Part shown: piece by piece, positions 53,473 through 63,232 of the stretch
Layout of the letters: every line of letters starts with the position of its first letter
Numbering within the stretch: position 1 is the stretch's first letter
Assembly: GCA_963847085.1 (NCBI GenBank)
Contig: CAWJYO010000009.1
Span: 868,001-932,000 of the forward strand
Direction: 5' to 3'
Length of the DNA stretch: 64,000 bases
Source of the DNA: Ilyomonas sp963847085
Lineage (GTDB): Bacteria > Bacteroidota > Bacteroidia > Chitinophagales > Chitinophagaceae
Translations under genes and position numbers: made by a program
The notes under the pieces: generated by a model
Seen by the model: the letters and a program-made list of their open reading frames with translations, nothing else
What the model was told of the DNA's origin: nothing
The model's database searches: none

Positions 53473-55356
53473 ATGGAAAAGACTTTCACATGTATTTTAG
53501 CTATGTGCTTATGCGGCACGAGTGCTATGGCTCAAAATGGTTCTCCTTACTGGAGCACCAGCGGCAATAACAATGCAGTTGGCACCAGTAAGCTGGGCAC
53601 CACCAACACAATCAGCCTTCATTTTTTTACCAACAACATTCAGCGCATGTACATTGATTCTGCAAACGGAAGAGTAGGTATTGGTGTTATGTCGCCGCAA
53701 GACCGCCTGCATGTGAATAGTGCCAGCGGTGAAAATGCGTTTCGGGCGCAGGTAGGCGGCGTTACCAAACTGCTGGTTTCTTCCAACGGCGGCACCGCTC
53801 TCGGTTCTAATGTAACGCCACCCTCCAGTGGGTTGTATGTATTTGGCAATACCGGTTTGGGCAATACAAGTCCAACCTATAAGCTGCAGGTAAAGGGTGA
53901 TATAGCCATTGACTCGGGTGTGTATCGTCTCGGAGGTGATCCGGTGTTGAAATACAATGTTCCCAATCAAAGCATATCGCTTGGCAACAGTGGCGGCACG
54001 GGCACAAGGCTAAACACGGCTGTGGGTTATCAGGCTCTGAACAACAATACGGTAGGACAGGCGAATGTGGCACTGGGTCATAAAGCATTGTATTCTGATA
54101 ACTCGGGTTATTCCAATATAGCGGTGGGTAGCCATGCCTTGTATAGCAATGCAACCGGTAACCAGTTGATCGCCATTGGCGATTCGGCTTTGTATTTCAA
54201 TACAAGCGGCTTAAACCTTACTGCAATAGGTTCTAAAGTGCTGTTTTCTAACACCAGTGGTTATTACAATGTAGGTATAGGTTACCAAGCATCGTACTCC
54301 AATACAACCGGCTCATTCAATGTCGCTATAGGTGATTATGCCGCTTATTACAATACAACCAGTACACAAAATACGGCTGTCGGCTATAACTCCATGTATA
54401 CTAATACAGGTAGTGGCAGCAACACGGCATTAGGTGCTTATTCAGGCTATTATGCCAGCACTAACAGTACATTTATTGGCTGGGATACTTATGGTTCATC
54501 AGCCGGTGTTACCAACAGTACAGCCTTAGGCTATCATGCACCTACTACTGCCGATAACCAGGTGCGTGTGGGCGATGCTAATGTTACTTCAATTGGCGGG
54601 CAGGTTGGCTGGTCAAGCTTTTCTGATGGACGCTTTAAGAAAAACATTAAAGAAAATATACCAGGCCTGACATTTATTAATCAACTTAGGCCAATTTCTT
54701 ATAACGTTGATGCAGAGGGTTATGATAATGCCTTAAGCGCTCTTACCAAAAGGCCTGATAAGCAAAACGGAAACCAACAGAGAAGCACAACAGAAAGTGC
54801 AGCGCTTACAGCCAAAAGCAAAATTGTTTACACCGGTTTTATTGCTCAGGAAGTAGAAGCTACAGCAAAAAAAATAAGTTATGATTTCAGCGGGGTAGAC
54901 GCGCCAAAAAACAGTAACGATTTTTACGGATTGCGGTATGCTGATTTTGTGCCTCCACTTGTAAAAGCAGTGCAGGAGTTAAGTAAACAAATTGATTCAT
55001 TACAGAACCAAATTAACCAGTTAAAATCTTCCACGCTTAATAGCAGTTCAACCGGTTATTCTCCCACCATTGCCACTAAATCAATTACCCTTTCATCAGC
55101 AGCTATATTGCAGAATGTGCCTAATCCTTTCACCAACAACACTACCATACAGTACAGCCTGCCTTCCGGATATAGTAATGCGATGATAGTAATAATGGAC
55201 AAATCAGGCAAAACATTAAAAACAGTTTCTTTAAATGGCAGTAATTCGGGCAATATTAACGTTGAAACTTCTACCCTTTCGGCAGGAGCTTATCAATACT
55301 CGTTAATTGTTGATGGCAGGTTGGCGGGTACCAAACAAATGCTCTTGTCAAGATAA
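53473..55356 (+). CDS. Secreted protein with YadA-like head repeats, S74 intramolecular chaperone and T9SS sorting tail
   Basis: 627 residues. Signal peptide MEKTFTCILAMCLCGTSAMA. The stalk/head consists of degenerate ~24-residue repeats (GYSNIAVGSHALYSNATG, GYYNVGIGYQASYSNTTG, GSFNVAIGDYAAYYNTTS), like the left-handed beta-roll of trimeric autotransporters. Then WSSFSDGRFKKNIKENIPGL opens the endosialidase-type chaperone (peptidase S74) domain with NQLRPISYNV and FIAQEVEATAKKI. After a coiled coil (VQELSKQIDSLQNQINQLKS), the C-terminal LQNVPNPFTNNTTIQYSLPS and the end GTKQMLLSR form a type 9 secretion sorting domain. Probable trimeric surface adhesin. Confidence 0.85.
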   Translation: MEKTFTCILAMCLCGTSAMAQNGSPYWSTSGNNNAVGTSKLGTTNTISLHFFTNNIQRMYIDSANGRVGIGVMSPQDRLHVNSASGENAFRAQVGGVTKLLVSSNGGTALGSNVTPPSSGLYVFGNTGLGNTSPTYKLQVKGDIAIDSGVYRLGGDPVLKYNVPNQSISLGNSGGTGTRLNTAVGYQALNNNTVGQANVALGHKALYSDNSGYSNIAVGSHALYSNATGNQLIAIGDSALYFNTSGLNLTAIGSKVLFSNTSGYYNVGIGYQASYSNTTGSFNVAIGDYAAYYNTTSTQNTAVGYNSMYTNTGSGSNTALGAYSGYYASTNSTFIGWDTYGSSAGVTNSTALGYHAPTTADNQVRVGDANVTSIGGQVGWSSFSDGRFKKNIKENIPGLTFINQLRPISYNVDAEGYDNALSALTKRPDKQNGNQQRSTTESAALTAKSKIVYTGFIAQEVEATAKKISYDFSGVDAPKNSNDFYGLRYADFVPPLVKAVQELSKQIDSLQNQINQLKSSTLNSSSTGYSPTIATKSITLSSAAILQNVPNPFTNNTTIQYSLPSGYSNAMIVIMDKSGKTLKTVSLNGSNSGNINVETSTLSAGAYQYSLIVDGRLAGTKQMLLSR

Positions 55357-55604
55357 GTATCCCTTTATTTACTTTCGGTAGGCGCCCGCATAATAAGTGC
55401 TGGAAAGAAAAGTTAAAGGCTTCATTGCTCTTACCAAGCCAATTTTGCAACTTCGTTTGTTTTTATTGAGATTTTCAACTTCATTGTTACATTGCACTAT
55501 GCTTACAAAAGGCATCAATTTTACTATAGATGTAGAGATGGGAAAAACTGAGCTAATAAGCAATTCCTTTTCAATTAATAGCTTTACTACTCAAACCTTA
55601 TTGT

Positions 55605-56267
55605 ATGAAGTACAGAAAGTATCTTCTCTGTTTTCTATTTGCTATTCTTTCATTTCATAAAATGAAGGCACAGGAAGTTCCGGTGATAAAAGAACCACAT
55701 CATAAACCTGTTTTGGTAAATGAGTATGTACGTTTGCTGGATGTGCATCTTAACCCTGGTGATACGACCTTGTATCATGTACACCAAACACCCTCAGTTA
55801 TAGTACCCATTTCAAAAACAACGACTGGGATTCAAAAGTGGGGTGAAGCGCCAGGAATACCTTCAACGTCATTGCCCGGCAATGTTGGTTTCGTGCATTT
55901 TGAAACCAACCCTGTAACACACAGAGTTTTTAATGCAGATAACAATGTATATCATGTAATGGATATTGAATTGGTAAAGAAAGAACCATCACCCGATTCC
56001 TGTGCTGCATGGCAGCAAGGCGGTGTTGAAACAGCAATTAATGAGAAGCTGGTTCGTGTTTATAAATTTGATGTTTCAAACACTTCATTGTTGCATGTTT
56101 CCGCAAGCTCTTGTGCCTATTTACTCATTTGTATTTCCGGTGAACTGAATGGGGGAAGTAAAAATATCAGAACAGGAGAATACGTTTTCTTTAATCCTAA
56201 TACGCCACTCAACATCAGCAATCACCAAACAGAAAAGGCAAGCTGTGTTTTGCTCCAGTTGAAATAA
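55605..56267 (+). CDS. Secreted cupin-like protein
   Basis: 220 residues. Signal peptide MKYRKYLLCFLFAILSFHKM ending in KAQ. The mature part has two beta-rich halves resembling bicupin proteins: VNEYVRLLDVHLNPGDTTLY with HVHQTPSVIVPI (H-x-H metal-type ligands), and LLICISGELNGGSKNIRTGE with YVFFNPNTPLNI. Substrate unknown. ATG at 55605, 248 nt after the S74 protein gene. Confidence 0.72.
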   Translation: MKYRKYLLCFLFAILSFHKMKAQEVPVIKEPHHKPVLVNEYVRLLDVHLNPGDTTLYHVHQTPSVIVPISKTTTGIQKWGEAPGIPSTSLPGNVGFVHFETNPVTHRVFNADNNVYHVMDIELVKKEPSPDSCAAWQQGGVETAINEKLVRVYKFDVSNTSLLHVSASSCAYLLICISGELNGGSKNIRTGEYVFFNPNTPLNISNHQTEKASCVLLQLK

Positions 56268-56552
56268 GGTTTTATGGATAGATATGTCTATAAGTTGTCA
56301 AACAAATTCAATATTATTTCGATCCTTCTTTTATTTTCATATAATCCCACATTTCCCAATCATTCCCAACACATTCTCTCTTCTTTACCAACTCACCGTA
56401 ACTTATCGCAACAAATCAAGCAGCTACGCACTACGGTAAGTAGGGACGTTGATGCGGGAGCCGTGAAAAACAAAAAATTTTCAAACCCATATATAGCTTT
56501 TCTTCCTTATCATTACAGACGCTATACCAATTCAAACATAAAACCAACTACC

Positions 56553-58246
56553 ATGCATATCAACAGGAAAAAGATTGTGGCCCACATTTTCTTTTCGCTT
56601 GTTTCCTGCGGCTGCTTATCTGCACAAACCTTACCCGATTTAACAACCAAAAAATAGATAGCCTGTTTATGCAATGGAACAATCCAAACAGTCCGGGTTG
56701 CACTATTGGCATTGTGCGGAACGATTCACTCTTGTATGCGAAGGATATGGGATGAGTAACATGGAATATAGCATACCCAATACACCGGAAACCATTTTTC
56801 ACATGGCATCCATATCCAAGCAATTTACCGCTTACTCTATTGTATTATAGGCACGACAAGGCGGCCTAAACCTTGATGATGACGTTCGCAAATACCTTAC
56901 ATGGTTTCCCGATTCAAAAGAAAAAATAACCATCCGCCAGTTATTGCACCATACGAGTGGCGTAAGAGATCAATGGCAACTGCTTGCTATAGCAGGTACA
57001 AGGTTAGATGATGTTATCACGCAGGATCATATCATTAAAATATTAAGCAAACAGCAAGCCCTCAACTTTACACCCGGCAATCAGTATAGTTATTCAAACA
57101 GTGGTTTTACCATGCTGGCTGAAATTGTAAAATCAGTTACAGGGCAAACATTAAGACAGTTAACCGATTCTGCTATTTTGAAACCTTTGGGAATGAACAA
57201 TACCCATGTTCATGACGATAATGAAGAGATTGTAAAGAACCGTTCTTACTCTTACAACAGGATAGATAGCAATCATTTCAGCAACAGCATTCTCAGTTAT
57301 TCTGTTGCCGGTGCTACCAGCCTTTTTACCAACATCAATGGTATGAGTAAATGGGTAAGCAACTTTTACAATACCAGAGTAGGCGATAAAAAAGACATTG
57401 AACAGCTAACCGAGCGGGGAAAGCTAAACAATGGAAAGGAAATCAATTATGCGCTGGGTATATTGGTGGAGAAATATAAAGGCTGGCGAACCTTTTCGCA
57501 TGGTGGGGCAGATGCCGGTGACAGAACGTTTGTAACCGTATTTCCCGACTTAAAAATGGGTTTCATCGTGTTTAATAATGTAGGAGATTTCAATACCGGC
57601 GGCAAAGCTTACGAAATAGCTAATTTGTTTGTAAAAGATACGGCAAAAACAAAAGCAGCAGCCAGTAGTATGAATAAAGATAGCAGCAAAGCCATTTTGA
57701 ACGTCACGCAAAGCATTGCGAAATACATGGGCGATTATATTTCGGAAGACGGTGCTCAATTTACCTACGGCCTTAAAAACAAAGAAGTGTACTGGATGCC
57801 TTACGGGCAAACCTATCTCTTAACAAAAGCAAAGATAGATACGTTTGCAATGTTTGTTGACCCAACCGTAAAATTTGTATTTAAACAAACAGCTGCAAAG
57901 ACTATGACTGTGGAAGAATACTGGCCCGATGATCAAAGACGTCTTGCCAAATATACAGCTGACACAACACAATCTACAGCACAGTTGCAAGCCTATACCG
58001 GCACTTATTATTGTCCTGAACTCGATTGTAAATACGGCATTATTGTAAAAGACAATCATCTTTTTTATACAAACGATAAATACAACGATGCAAGAATTAA
58101 CCTGGCAGGCATTAACCATCTTACTACTAATGATTACTGGTGGTTAAGACCATGTAGTGATACTCAGAGACAATACGGCCAGGATAACAGGTTTCGAAGT
58201 GAACTCAGGTATGGTGATGCACCTGCGGTTTAATAAGATTGAGTAA
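56553..58246 (+). CDS. Serine hydrolase, beta-lactamase/PBP4 (S12) family (frameshifted)
   Basis: Secreted S12 hydrolase. MHINRKKIVAHIFFSLVSCG (signal, ends CLSAQ) continues across frame changes near 56642 and 56745 to TIFHMASISKQFTAYSIVL, which holds the catalytic SxxK (SISK). An in-frame TAG (56848-56850) follows. The main ORF (56944 on) has RQLLHHTSGV, the YSN motif in NQYSYSNSGFTMLAEIV and the HxG motif in FSHGGADAGD. The C-terminal lipocalin-like region moves frame near 58150 and ends HVVILRDNTARITGFEVNSG to the TAA at 58244-58246. A dispersed-motif copy at 57642-57655 encodes TAKTK in the linker. About 560 residues; substrate unknown. Confidence 0.82.
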
Positions 58247-58390
58247 GAAGGAATAGAGCTTTCTGTAATGGCTGAATGGATATAGTTTCCTTTATAAAAT
58301 TTCACATCCAATCTAATTAAAGTTAATGATCTGATGAAGAGGGTAATGTAAGAGATTACTCCTTGTCTTGCCATAGCCTATTAAATAGAA

Positions 58391-58444
58391 TGAAGAGCTG
58401 CACACTGCGCTTAGTAATCAATACGCGCAGTGTGCAGCTCTTCA
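58391..58444. repeat. 20-bp perfect inverted repeat between convergent genes
   Basis: TGAAGAGCTGCACACTGCGC pairs perfectly with the sequence at 58425-58444 around a 14-nt loop (TTAGTAATCAATAC). There is no T-run on either side, so it is not a standard intrinsic terminator. Confidence 0.8.
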
Positions 58445-58511
58445 CTATCTGTAACAAAATACGATAAGTGGGGATAGTAGAATAGCAAACGATTGCTTAT
58501 TTATATTAGCA

Positions 58512-58973
58512 TTATTGCGTGACAATGGAAGAACGCATCTTGTCTAATTCCTGCAATCTGTTTTGTTTACTCTGCAGTTCAGCAGATAACTTATCTACTT
58601 CGTTATTAGAATCCTTTAGCTTACTGTTTTCATGGCGGGCATCTTTTGCATCTTTCATAGAACGCTTTGCAGCCCGTTTCGTTTGCCTTGCATCGTTTAC
58701 GCTTTCATCTGTGGTCTTATTTGCATTATCACTTGTCTTGATAACAGCAGCCTGCGCAGTAGCATTGGCATCAGCAGAGTTTTTAGAATTCTCTGCCTGC
58801 TTACTTTTAGCCTTATCCAGCTTAACGTTCAGGTCAGCCACGTCTCTATTTACTTTGGCATATTCAGTATTAAGGGCTGCAGTGTCTGCAACAGTTTTAT
58901 ACGTTTGTGCAAAAGAGGGCAATGCTGCCAGCAGGACAACTGCAACGGCAGAAACCATAATCATTGTTTTCAT
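58512..58973 (-). CDS. Secreted coiled-coil protein, hypothetical
   Basis: 153 residues. Signal peptide MKTMIMVSAVAVVLLAALPS ending in FAQ, then a continuous alpha-helical, Lys/Ala/Asp-rich region with heptad spacing (VNRDVADLNVKLDKAKSKQA and VDKLSAELQSKQNRLQELDK). No known domain; periplasmic. Convergent with the S12 hydrolase across the 20-bp inverted repeat. Confidence 0.75.
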   Translation of the reverse strand: MKTMIMVSAVAVVLLAALPSFAQTYKTVADTAALNTEYAKVNRDVADLNVKLDKAKSKQAENSKNSADANATAQAAVIKTSDNANKTTDESVNDARQTKRAAKRSMKDAKDARHENSKLKDSNNEVDKLSAELQSKQNRLQELDKMRSSIVTQ

Positions 58974-59223
58974 GTAACTATTGTTTTAAATATAAGTATT
59001 GATACGCGGCAGTTATTTAGTACAAGACTATTTAATGTTGAGTATGTTATAGTAATGATTACAATAAGCAAGCCATGGTGTCAGTTTGTACAATGACTAC
59101 TGTTAAACTAACAATCACCAGCCGTACTGAAAAATAGCAAAAAGACATTTTTTGCCCTGTCAGCCAGGAATACCAACACTAACCAACAACATTCAATTAT
59201 TTTTGCCCTTCTCAAATCAGCCT

Positions 59224-60619
59224 ATGAAAAGATATGCCTACCGTATTTACATATTAATCCTCTCCCTATTATCAGTTCATGTTTCCTTTTCACAAGTTCA
59301 ATGCTGGCTCACCACGCACGACGGCACCGCCGAATTTATGGAGCAGAAAGACATCCCGTTTAGCAAAGAGAATAACGACGGACAAATCATCAGGCTCGAT
59401 AAAAGCAAAACCTATCAAACAATGGATGGCTTCGGCTATACACTTACCGGCGGTAGTGCCACGCTGCTGCATAAGATGAGCCCCGAAAGGAGGCATAAAA
59501 TCCTTACTAACCTGTTCTCTGCATCCGGCAATAACATCGGTATCAGCTATCTGCGCCTTAGCATTGGCGCATCCGATATGAATGCCTTTGTGTACTCTTA
59601 CGACGATATGCCGAAAGGAGAAACCGACGTGCCACTTACGCATTTCAGTCTTGCCCACGACGATACCGATGTAATACCTGTACTAAAGGAGATATTACAA
59701 ATCGCTCCCGCAATCAAAATCCTCGGCTCGCCCTGGTCGGCGCCAGTTTGGATGAAAGACAATGGCGACACACGTGGCGGTAGTTTACAAGAAAGAATAC
59801 GAAGATGCCTATGCGCAGTATTTTGTAAAATACATTAGCGAAATGAAGAAGCGCGGCATTACCATAGATGCCATCACGATACAGAACGAACCTTTGCATC
59901 CGGGTAACAATCCCAGCATGCTGATGCTGCCCGAACAGCAGCGCGATTTTATTAAAAACAGTCTCGGTCCGGCGTTTCGCAAAGGAGGCATTAAAACCAA
60001 AATCATCGTGTACGATCATAACCTCGATCGCATTGATTACCCGCTCACCATTCTGAAAGACCCGCAGGCAGCCCAGTATGTAGATGGCAGTGCCTTTCAT
60101 TTGTATGGCGGCGTTATAGAAGATATGAGTAAGGTGCACGATTCCTTTCCGAATAAGAACCTATACTTCACCGAGCAATGGACCGATGGCAGAAAGAGAG
60201 CCATTGGCGACAACCTCACCTGGTACACAAAAAACCTCATCATTGGTGCGCCGCGCAACTGGGCCAAAACAGTGCTGCAGTGGAACCTTGCCAACAGCCC
60301 CGATTTCACGCCCTTCACCGACCGTGGCGGCTGTAACATTTGCCTTGGTGCCATTACCATTGATGGTGATAGTGTTACTAAGGAACCTGCTTATTATATC
60401 ATTGCACACGCTTCCAAATTTGTGCGCCCTGGGTCTGTAAGAATCGCTTCCACCACGCCCGATAAGCTGTCGAATGTAGCCTATCAAACCCCATCCGGAA
60501 GAACGGTGCTGATTGTGTTAAACGAAGATGAAAAGGGGCAAACGTTTAGCGTTTCCTCGGGCAGTCATTCCTTTTCTGCCACCCTTGATGCGGGCAGTGT
60601 GGCTACTTATGTGTGGTAA
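59224..60619 (+). CDS. Glycoside hydrolase family 30 (glucosylceramidase-like), frameshifted
   Basis: Secreted (alpha/beta)8 glycosidase. Signal peptide MKRYAYRIYILILSLLSVHV ending in SFSQ; YQTMDGFGYTLTGGSATLLH is the GH30 N-terminus. SYLRLSIGASDMNAFVYSYD and KILGSPWSAPVWMKDNGDTR precede a frame change near 59785. The second part has EYEDAYAQYFVKYISEMKKR, ITIQNEPLHPGNN (acid/base Glu in QNEP) and KNLYFTEQWTDG (nucleophile Glu in TEQW). The C-terminal beta-sandwich ends LDAGSVATYVW. About 465 residues. Likely acts on beta-linked glucosyl or xylosyl glycans. Confidence 0.9.
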
Positions 60620-60862
60620 GTTATCAGCCGTTGTTTTTCGATGTTTGGTTGAACGATCCTATCAATGCTTAAAACCATTTCATCACAGTATTACAAAAGC
60701 TTAATTGAAATACTCTGCACGCATGGGCTGTATATCATACTTGCTTGATCTTTTTTGTTCCTTTTTTACATCAAGAGGGAAAAGTAAAAGATGATATAGT
60801 GGTTTTCTGTTTGAAAAGAGTTAGCATAGAATGGTGATTATACTCAACATCACTTCAAACTA

Positions 60863-61715
60863 TTATATTATTGCATCTACATCTATACCCAATCTCTTAA
60901 TCTGCTGTTTAATCATCCCCAACATATCTTCCCTTGTCTTTCCTTTTTCGCGCAAATGTCGGATAGAATAAGCGCCTGCCGATTTTGATAACTTATGCGT
61001 TCCATCCCTTTCCATTAAAAGGGGATGATGATAAAAAACAACTTCTTTAAAAAACGGCTTGTCTAATTGCAAGGCGAGGTATTGCTGCGCCAATGTGGAA
61101 TTCCAGAGATCTTCGCCTCGCACAATCGCATCTACGCCAAAATATTCATCATCTATTAATGATGTAAGTTGATAAGAAGGAAAGCCATTCTTCTTTCTTA
61201 CTATAAAATTTTGCATGGATGAAGGCAATGTGGCAATCACTTTTGTTTTTGCCCCTTTTATAGTGAGTGGCTGTGCTGCCTCTGTAATTAAGCGCCAGCT
61301 TGCATTTGGGGCATCCAATGGTATATTATTTTTCAGGCAAAAACAAACCTGTCGCAGAAGCGGCTTGCAATCTTGAACAGTTGCACGCATACACTTTGTT
61401 TTCGTCCTTCAATTGCTCTAAAGCTCTTTCGTACAAGTGCATCCGGTGAAGCTGCGAAAACTTATGTTCGTATTCATCGTAATTCTGTGGTCCTTCATCC
61501 CATTGGATTCCTAAAAAATGCAAGATTTCAAAAACATCTTCTACATATCTTTTTTGCGTGCGCTCTCTGTCCAAATCGTCAATGCGTAACAAGAGCTTTG
61601 CAGCCGCTTCTTTTGCCAAAGCAGCCGTAATAACAAATGACAGCCCATTGCCCAAATGAAGATAACCACTGGGCGTTGGCGCGATGCGTGTTTTGCAAAA
61701 AGAAATGGCATTCAT
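60863..61715 (-). CDS. gluQ: Glutamyl-Q tRNA(Asp) synthetase (frameshifted)
   Basis: Truncated GluRS paralogue that glutamylates queuosine in tRNA(Asp). MNAISFCKTRIAPTPSGYLH has the HIGH region (PSGYLHLGN). LLLRIDDLDRERTQKRYVED and YACNCSRLQ (zinc-site Cys) lie before a frame change near 61345; then NNIPLDAPNASWRLITEAAQ, YQLTSLIDDEYFGVDAIVRG and KLSKSAGAYSIRHLREKGKT (KMSKS equivalent KLSKS). No anticodon-binding domain. About 285 residues, normal for GluQRS. Contains two coding copies of the dispersed motif (61239-61254 and 61337-61349). Confidence 0.9.
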
Positions 61716-62048
61716 ATAAGTTCATAATGTACAACAAAAAAGGCAGTAATCAACAGCAACGGATGGTAGGCAATACCCATCAATCTTTATAATGCTTATC
61801 GCAATTCCATCCTACCAACTATCTTATCTTTAATTTGCTTTTTATTTTCTGTTAGGGTTTATAAAATATATATTTAACCAAAACAAAGGTTGTATGGTTG
61901 AGTGAAACAACAAATATGGCTGGCTTCATCGTTTGTTTTTACGAGGAGATGAATGATGTTAGTTTTCATTTTTAATTATATTCTAATCTCTCAACGTTTG
62001 TTTTCTTTTCGTCTTTTTACTATCTTGACCTTTCAAAGTAAACAGCTT
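61716..62048. other. Intergenic region, 333 bases
   Basis: Separates divergent gluQ and the next gene. It contains GGATGGTAGG near 61761 and CCATCCTACC near 61807 (a partial foldback or shared TGGTAGG element), and a CGTTTGTTTTTACG variant of the dispersed motif near 61930. Nothing else recognised. Confidence 0.45.
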
Positions 62049-62768
62049 ATGAAGTCGTTATCAGAAACATGGTTTGCGGATGGCTATATTGATTTTGAAT
62101 TGAAGAAATACACGCTGCTGGCCTACCTGCAGGAAGTGAACAAATACTTTGACGAGCGCAAGCTATACCCGCAACTGGCAGATGTTATTTTTCATTACAA
62201 CAACCTCCTTACTTTCCGCGAAAACAAAAAGTTTTTGCAGGAACAATTCCCTAAAAAGCTTACCGGCATTCAGATGCAGAAGCTTCAGGTTTTATATGAA
62301 CAAATGATGGAAGATGATGACGTGATGGCGCAGTTGGAAGAGATCATTCATTATGCTACACGAGAGATGCGCACTACCATCAGCAATGGCACTGAGTTGT
62401 ATGAGCAAATTGAATACGGCTTAACCATTTCGCCGGTTGGCATTATTCCGCTGGAGCAAAATGAAGGTTACTTCTTTTTAAGCCATTCTGCTTTGGCTAC
62501 GAGAGTGTATCAATATCGCCTGAGCATTTATGAAAAGCACGATCAAAAGTTTCGTAGCATTCGTACCGAATTTGTTGATAGCTGGTATCGTAGCATTGCC
62601 AATACGTTTGAGAATATAAAAACAGAATTGGTGAGAAGCCGCGCACAGTTGCCCAACCCGGCAACGTATGCCATTGAAGTGAACATTAACCTTCCGGTAG
62701 AAGAAACTTTACTGCCGGTTGCCAAGCGCAGTTTGGTGAGGTATATCTCCAACAGCTCGCAGGTGTGA
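62049..62768 (+). CDS. Conserved hypothetical protein (Chitinophagaceae-type)
   Basis: 239 residues from the ATG at 62049: MKSLSETWFADGYIDFELKK, then YTLLAYLQEVNKYFDERKLY and PQLADVIFHYNNLLTFRENK. Mostly helical and soluble, no signal peptide, with LEEIIHYATREMRTTISNGT and AIEVNINLPVEETLLPVAKR near the end. I do not recognise a named family; the even composition, length and intact frame support a real gene. An upstream start at 61953 adds a Phe-rich stretch and is not preferred. Confidence 0.75.
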   Translation: MKSLSETWFADGYIDFELKKYTLLAYLQEVNKYFDERKLYPQLADVIFHYNNLLTFRENKKFLQEQFPKKLTGIQMQKLQVLYEQMMEDDDVMAQLEEIIHYATREMRTTISNGTELYEQIEYGLTISPVGIIPLEQNEGYFFLSHSALATRVYQYRLSIYEKHDQKFRSIRTEFVDSWYRSIANTFENIKTELVRSRAQLPNPATYAIEVNINLPVEETLLPVAKRSLVRYISNSSQV

Positions 62769-63232
62769 GTTCATAATGTGGCCCGTTTTGTTTGTGTGAT
62801 TCTATAATGGCAAGTTTGTTTTTGCCTCATTTTCATCTTATGTTATTAACACAAAACCAACTCTTGAGCGTTGGCTAAGAACCTTTTATCAATCCAGTTC
62901 GAAAATTACAAAAAGTTTGTACATTACTCTTAGTCTGGTTTGAACTCTTGATTGTGTTAAAAGAATCTAAAAAAGAAAAAATTTTTCCATCGCCGTTAAA
63001 CCTTCATTTTCCGCTGCTGTCGTAGGTACGTTGTGAATGTAAATTGATTTTTATTTTTAGTTATAAACCTTTTTGCAGCAGGGGTTAAGAACAGGCGCTT
63101 CGCATTTATTGCGGGGCGCTTTTGTTTTTGCATGATTTTCTATAAGAATGCGAAGGCGCAAACAGTTGTAACATGACTGTTTTTATTTTGTGTTGCTACG
63201 TGTTCTCAATATTTATCTAAATATTGATTTAT
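62769..63232. other. Intergenic region, 464 bases, with dispersed motifs and a possible small-RNA unit
   Basis: Dispersed-motif copies lie at 62812-62834 (AAGTTTGTTTTTGCCTC) and 63117-63138 (CTTTTGTTTTTGCATG). AAACC at 62998-63002 and GTCGTAGG at 63019-63026 resemble an ECF-type promoter of Bacteroidota, and a hairpin (63093-63120) with a T-rich tail follows. Confidence 0.45.
63093..63130 (+). terminator. Hairpin with T-rich tail
   Basis: AGGCGCTTCGC pairs (with wobble/mismatches) with GCGGGGCGCT around ATTTATT, then TTTGTTTTTG. The tail is a dispersed-motif copy. Confidence 0.6.

Noticed and set aside
54040..54480. CRISPR-like direct repeats in the S74 protein gene
   Set aside because: The repeats are in-frame ~24-residue protein repeats with synonymous variation, without conserved DNA repeats or cas genes.
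53473..55356. Prophage tail-fibre gene
   Set aside because: No other phage structural genes are nearby, and the signal peptide plus T9SS tail show a host-secreted protein.
55397..55660. 87-codon ORF before the cupin-like gene, and the 127-codon ORF at 56274-56657
   Set aside because: Both overlap or run into the starts of well-supported genes in another frame and have low-complexity composition.
777..56850. Stop-codon reassignment (TAA or TAG read as an amino acid), suggested by in-frame stops in hemC, hemA and the S12 hydrolase
   Set aside because: TAA and TAG end many intact genes here at the expected protein length (greA, rpoC, clpC, the transposase), and the neighbouring problems are indels, so isolated errors explain the stops.
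870..61715. Programmed ribosomal frameshifting as a genome-wide mechanism
   Set aside because: The breaks differ in direction, size and sequence context, lack slippery heptamers with downstream structures, and hit essential unrelated genes.
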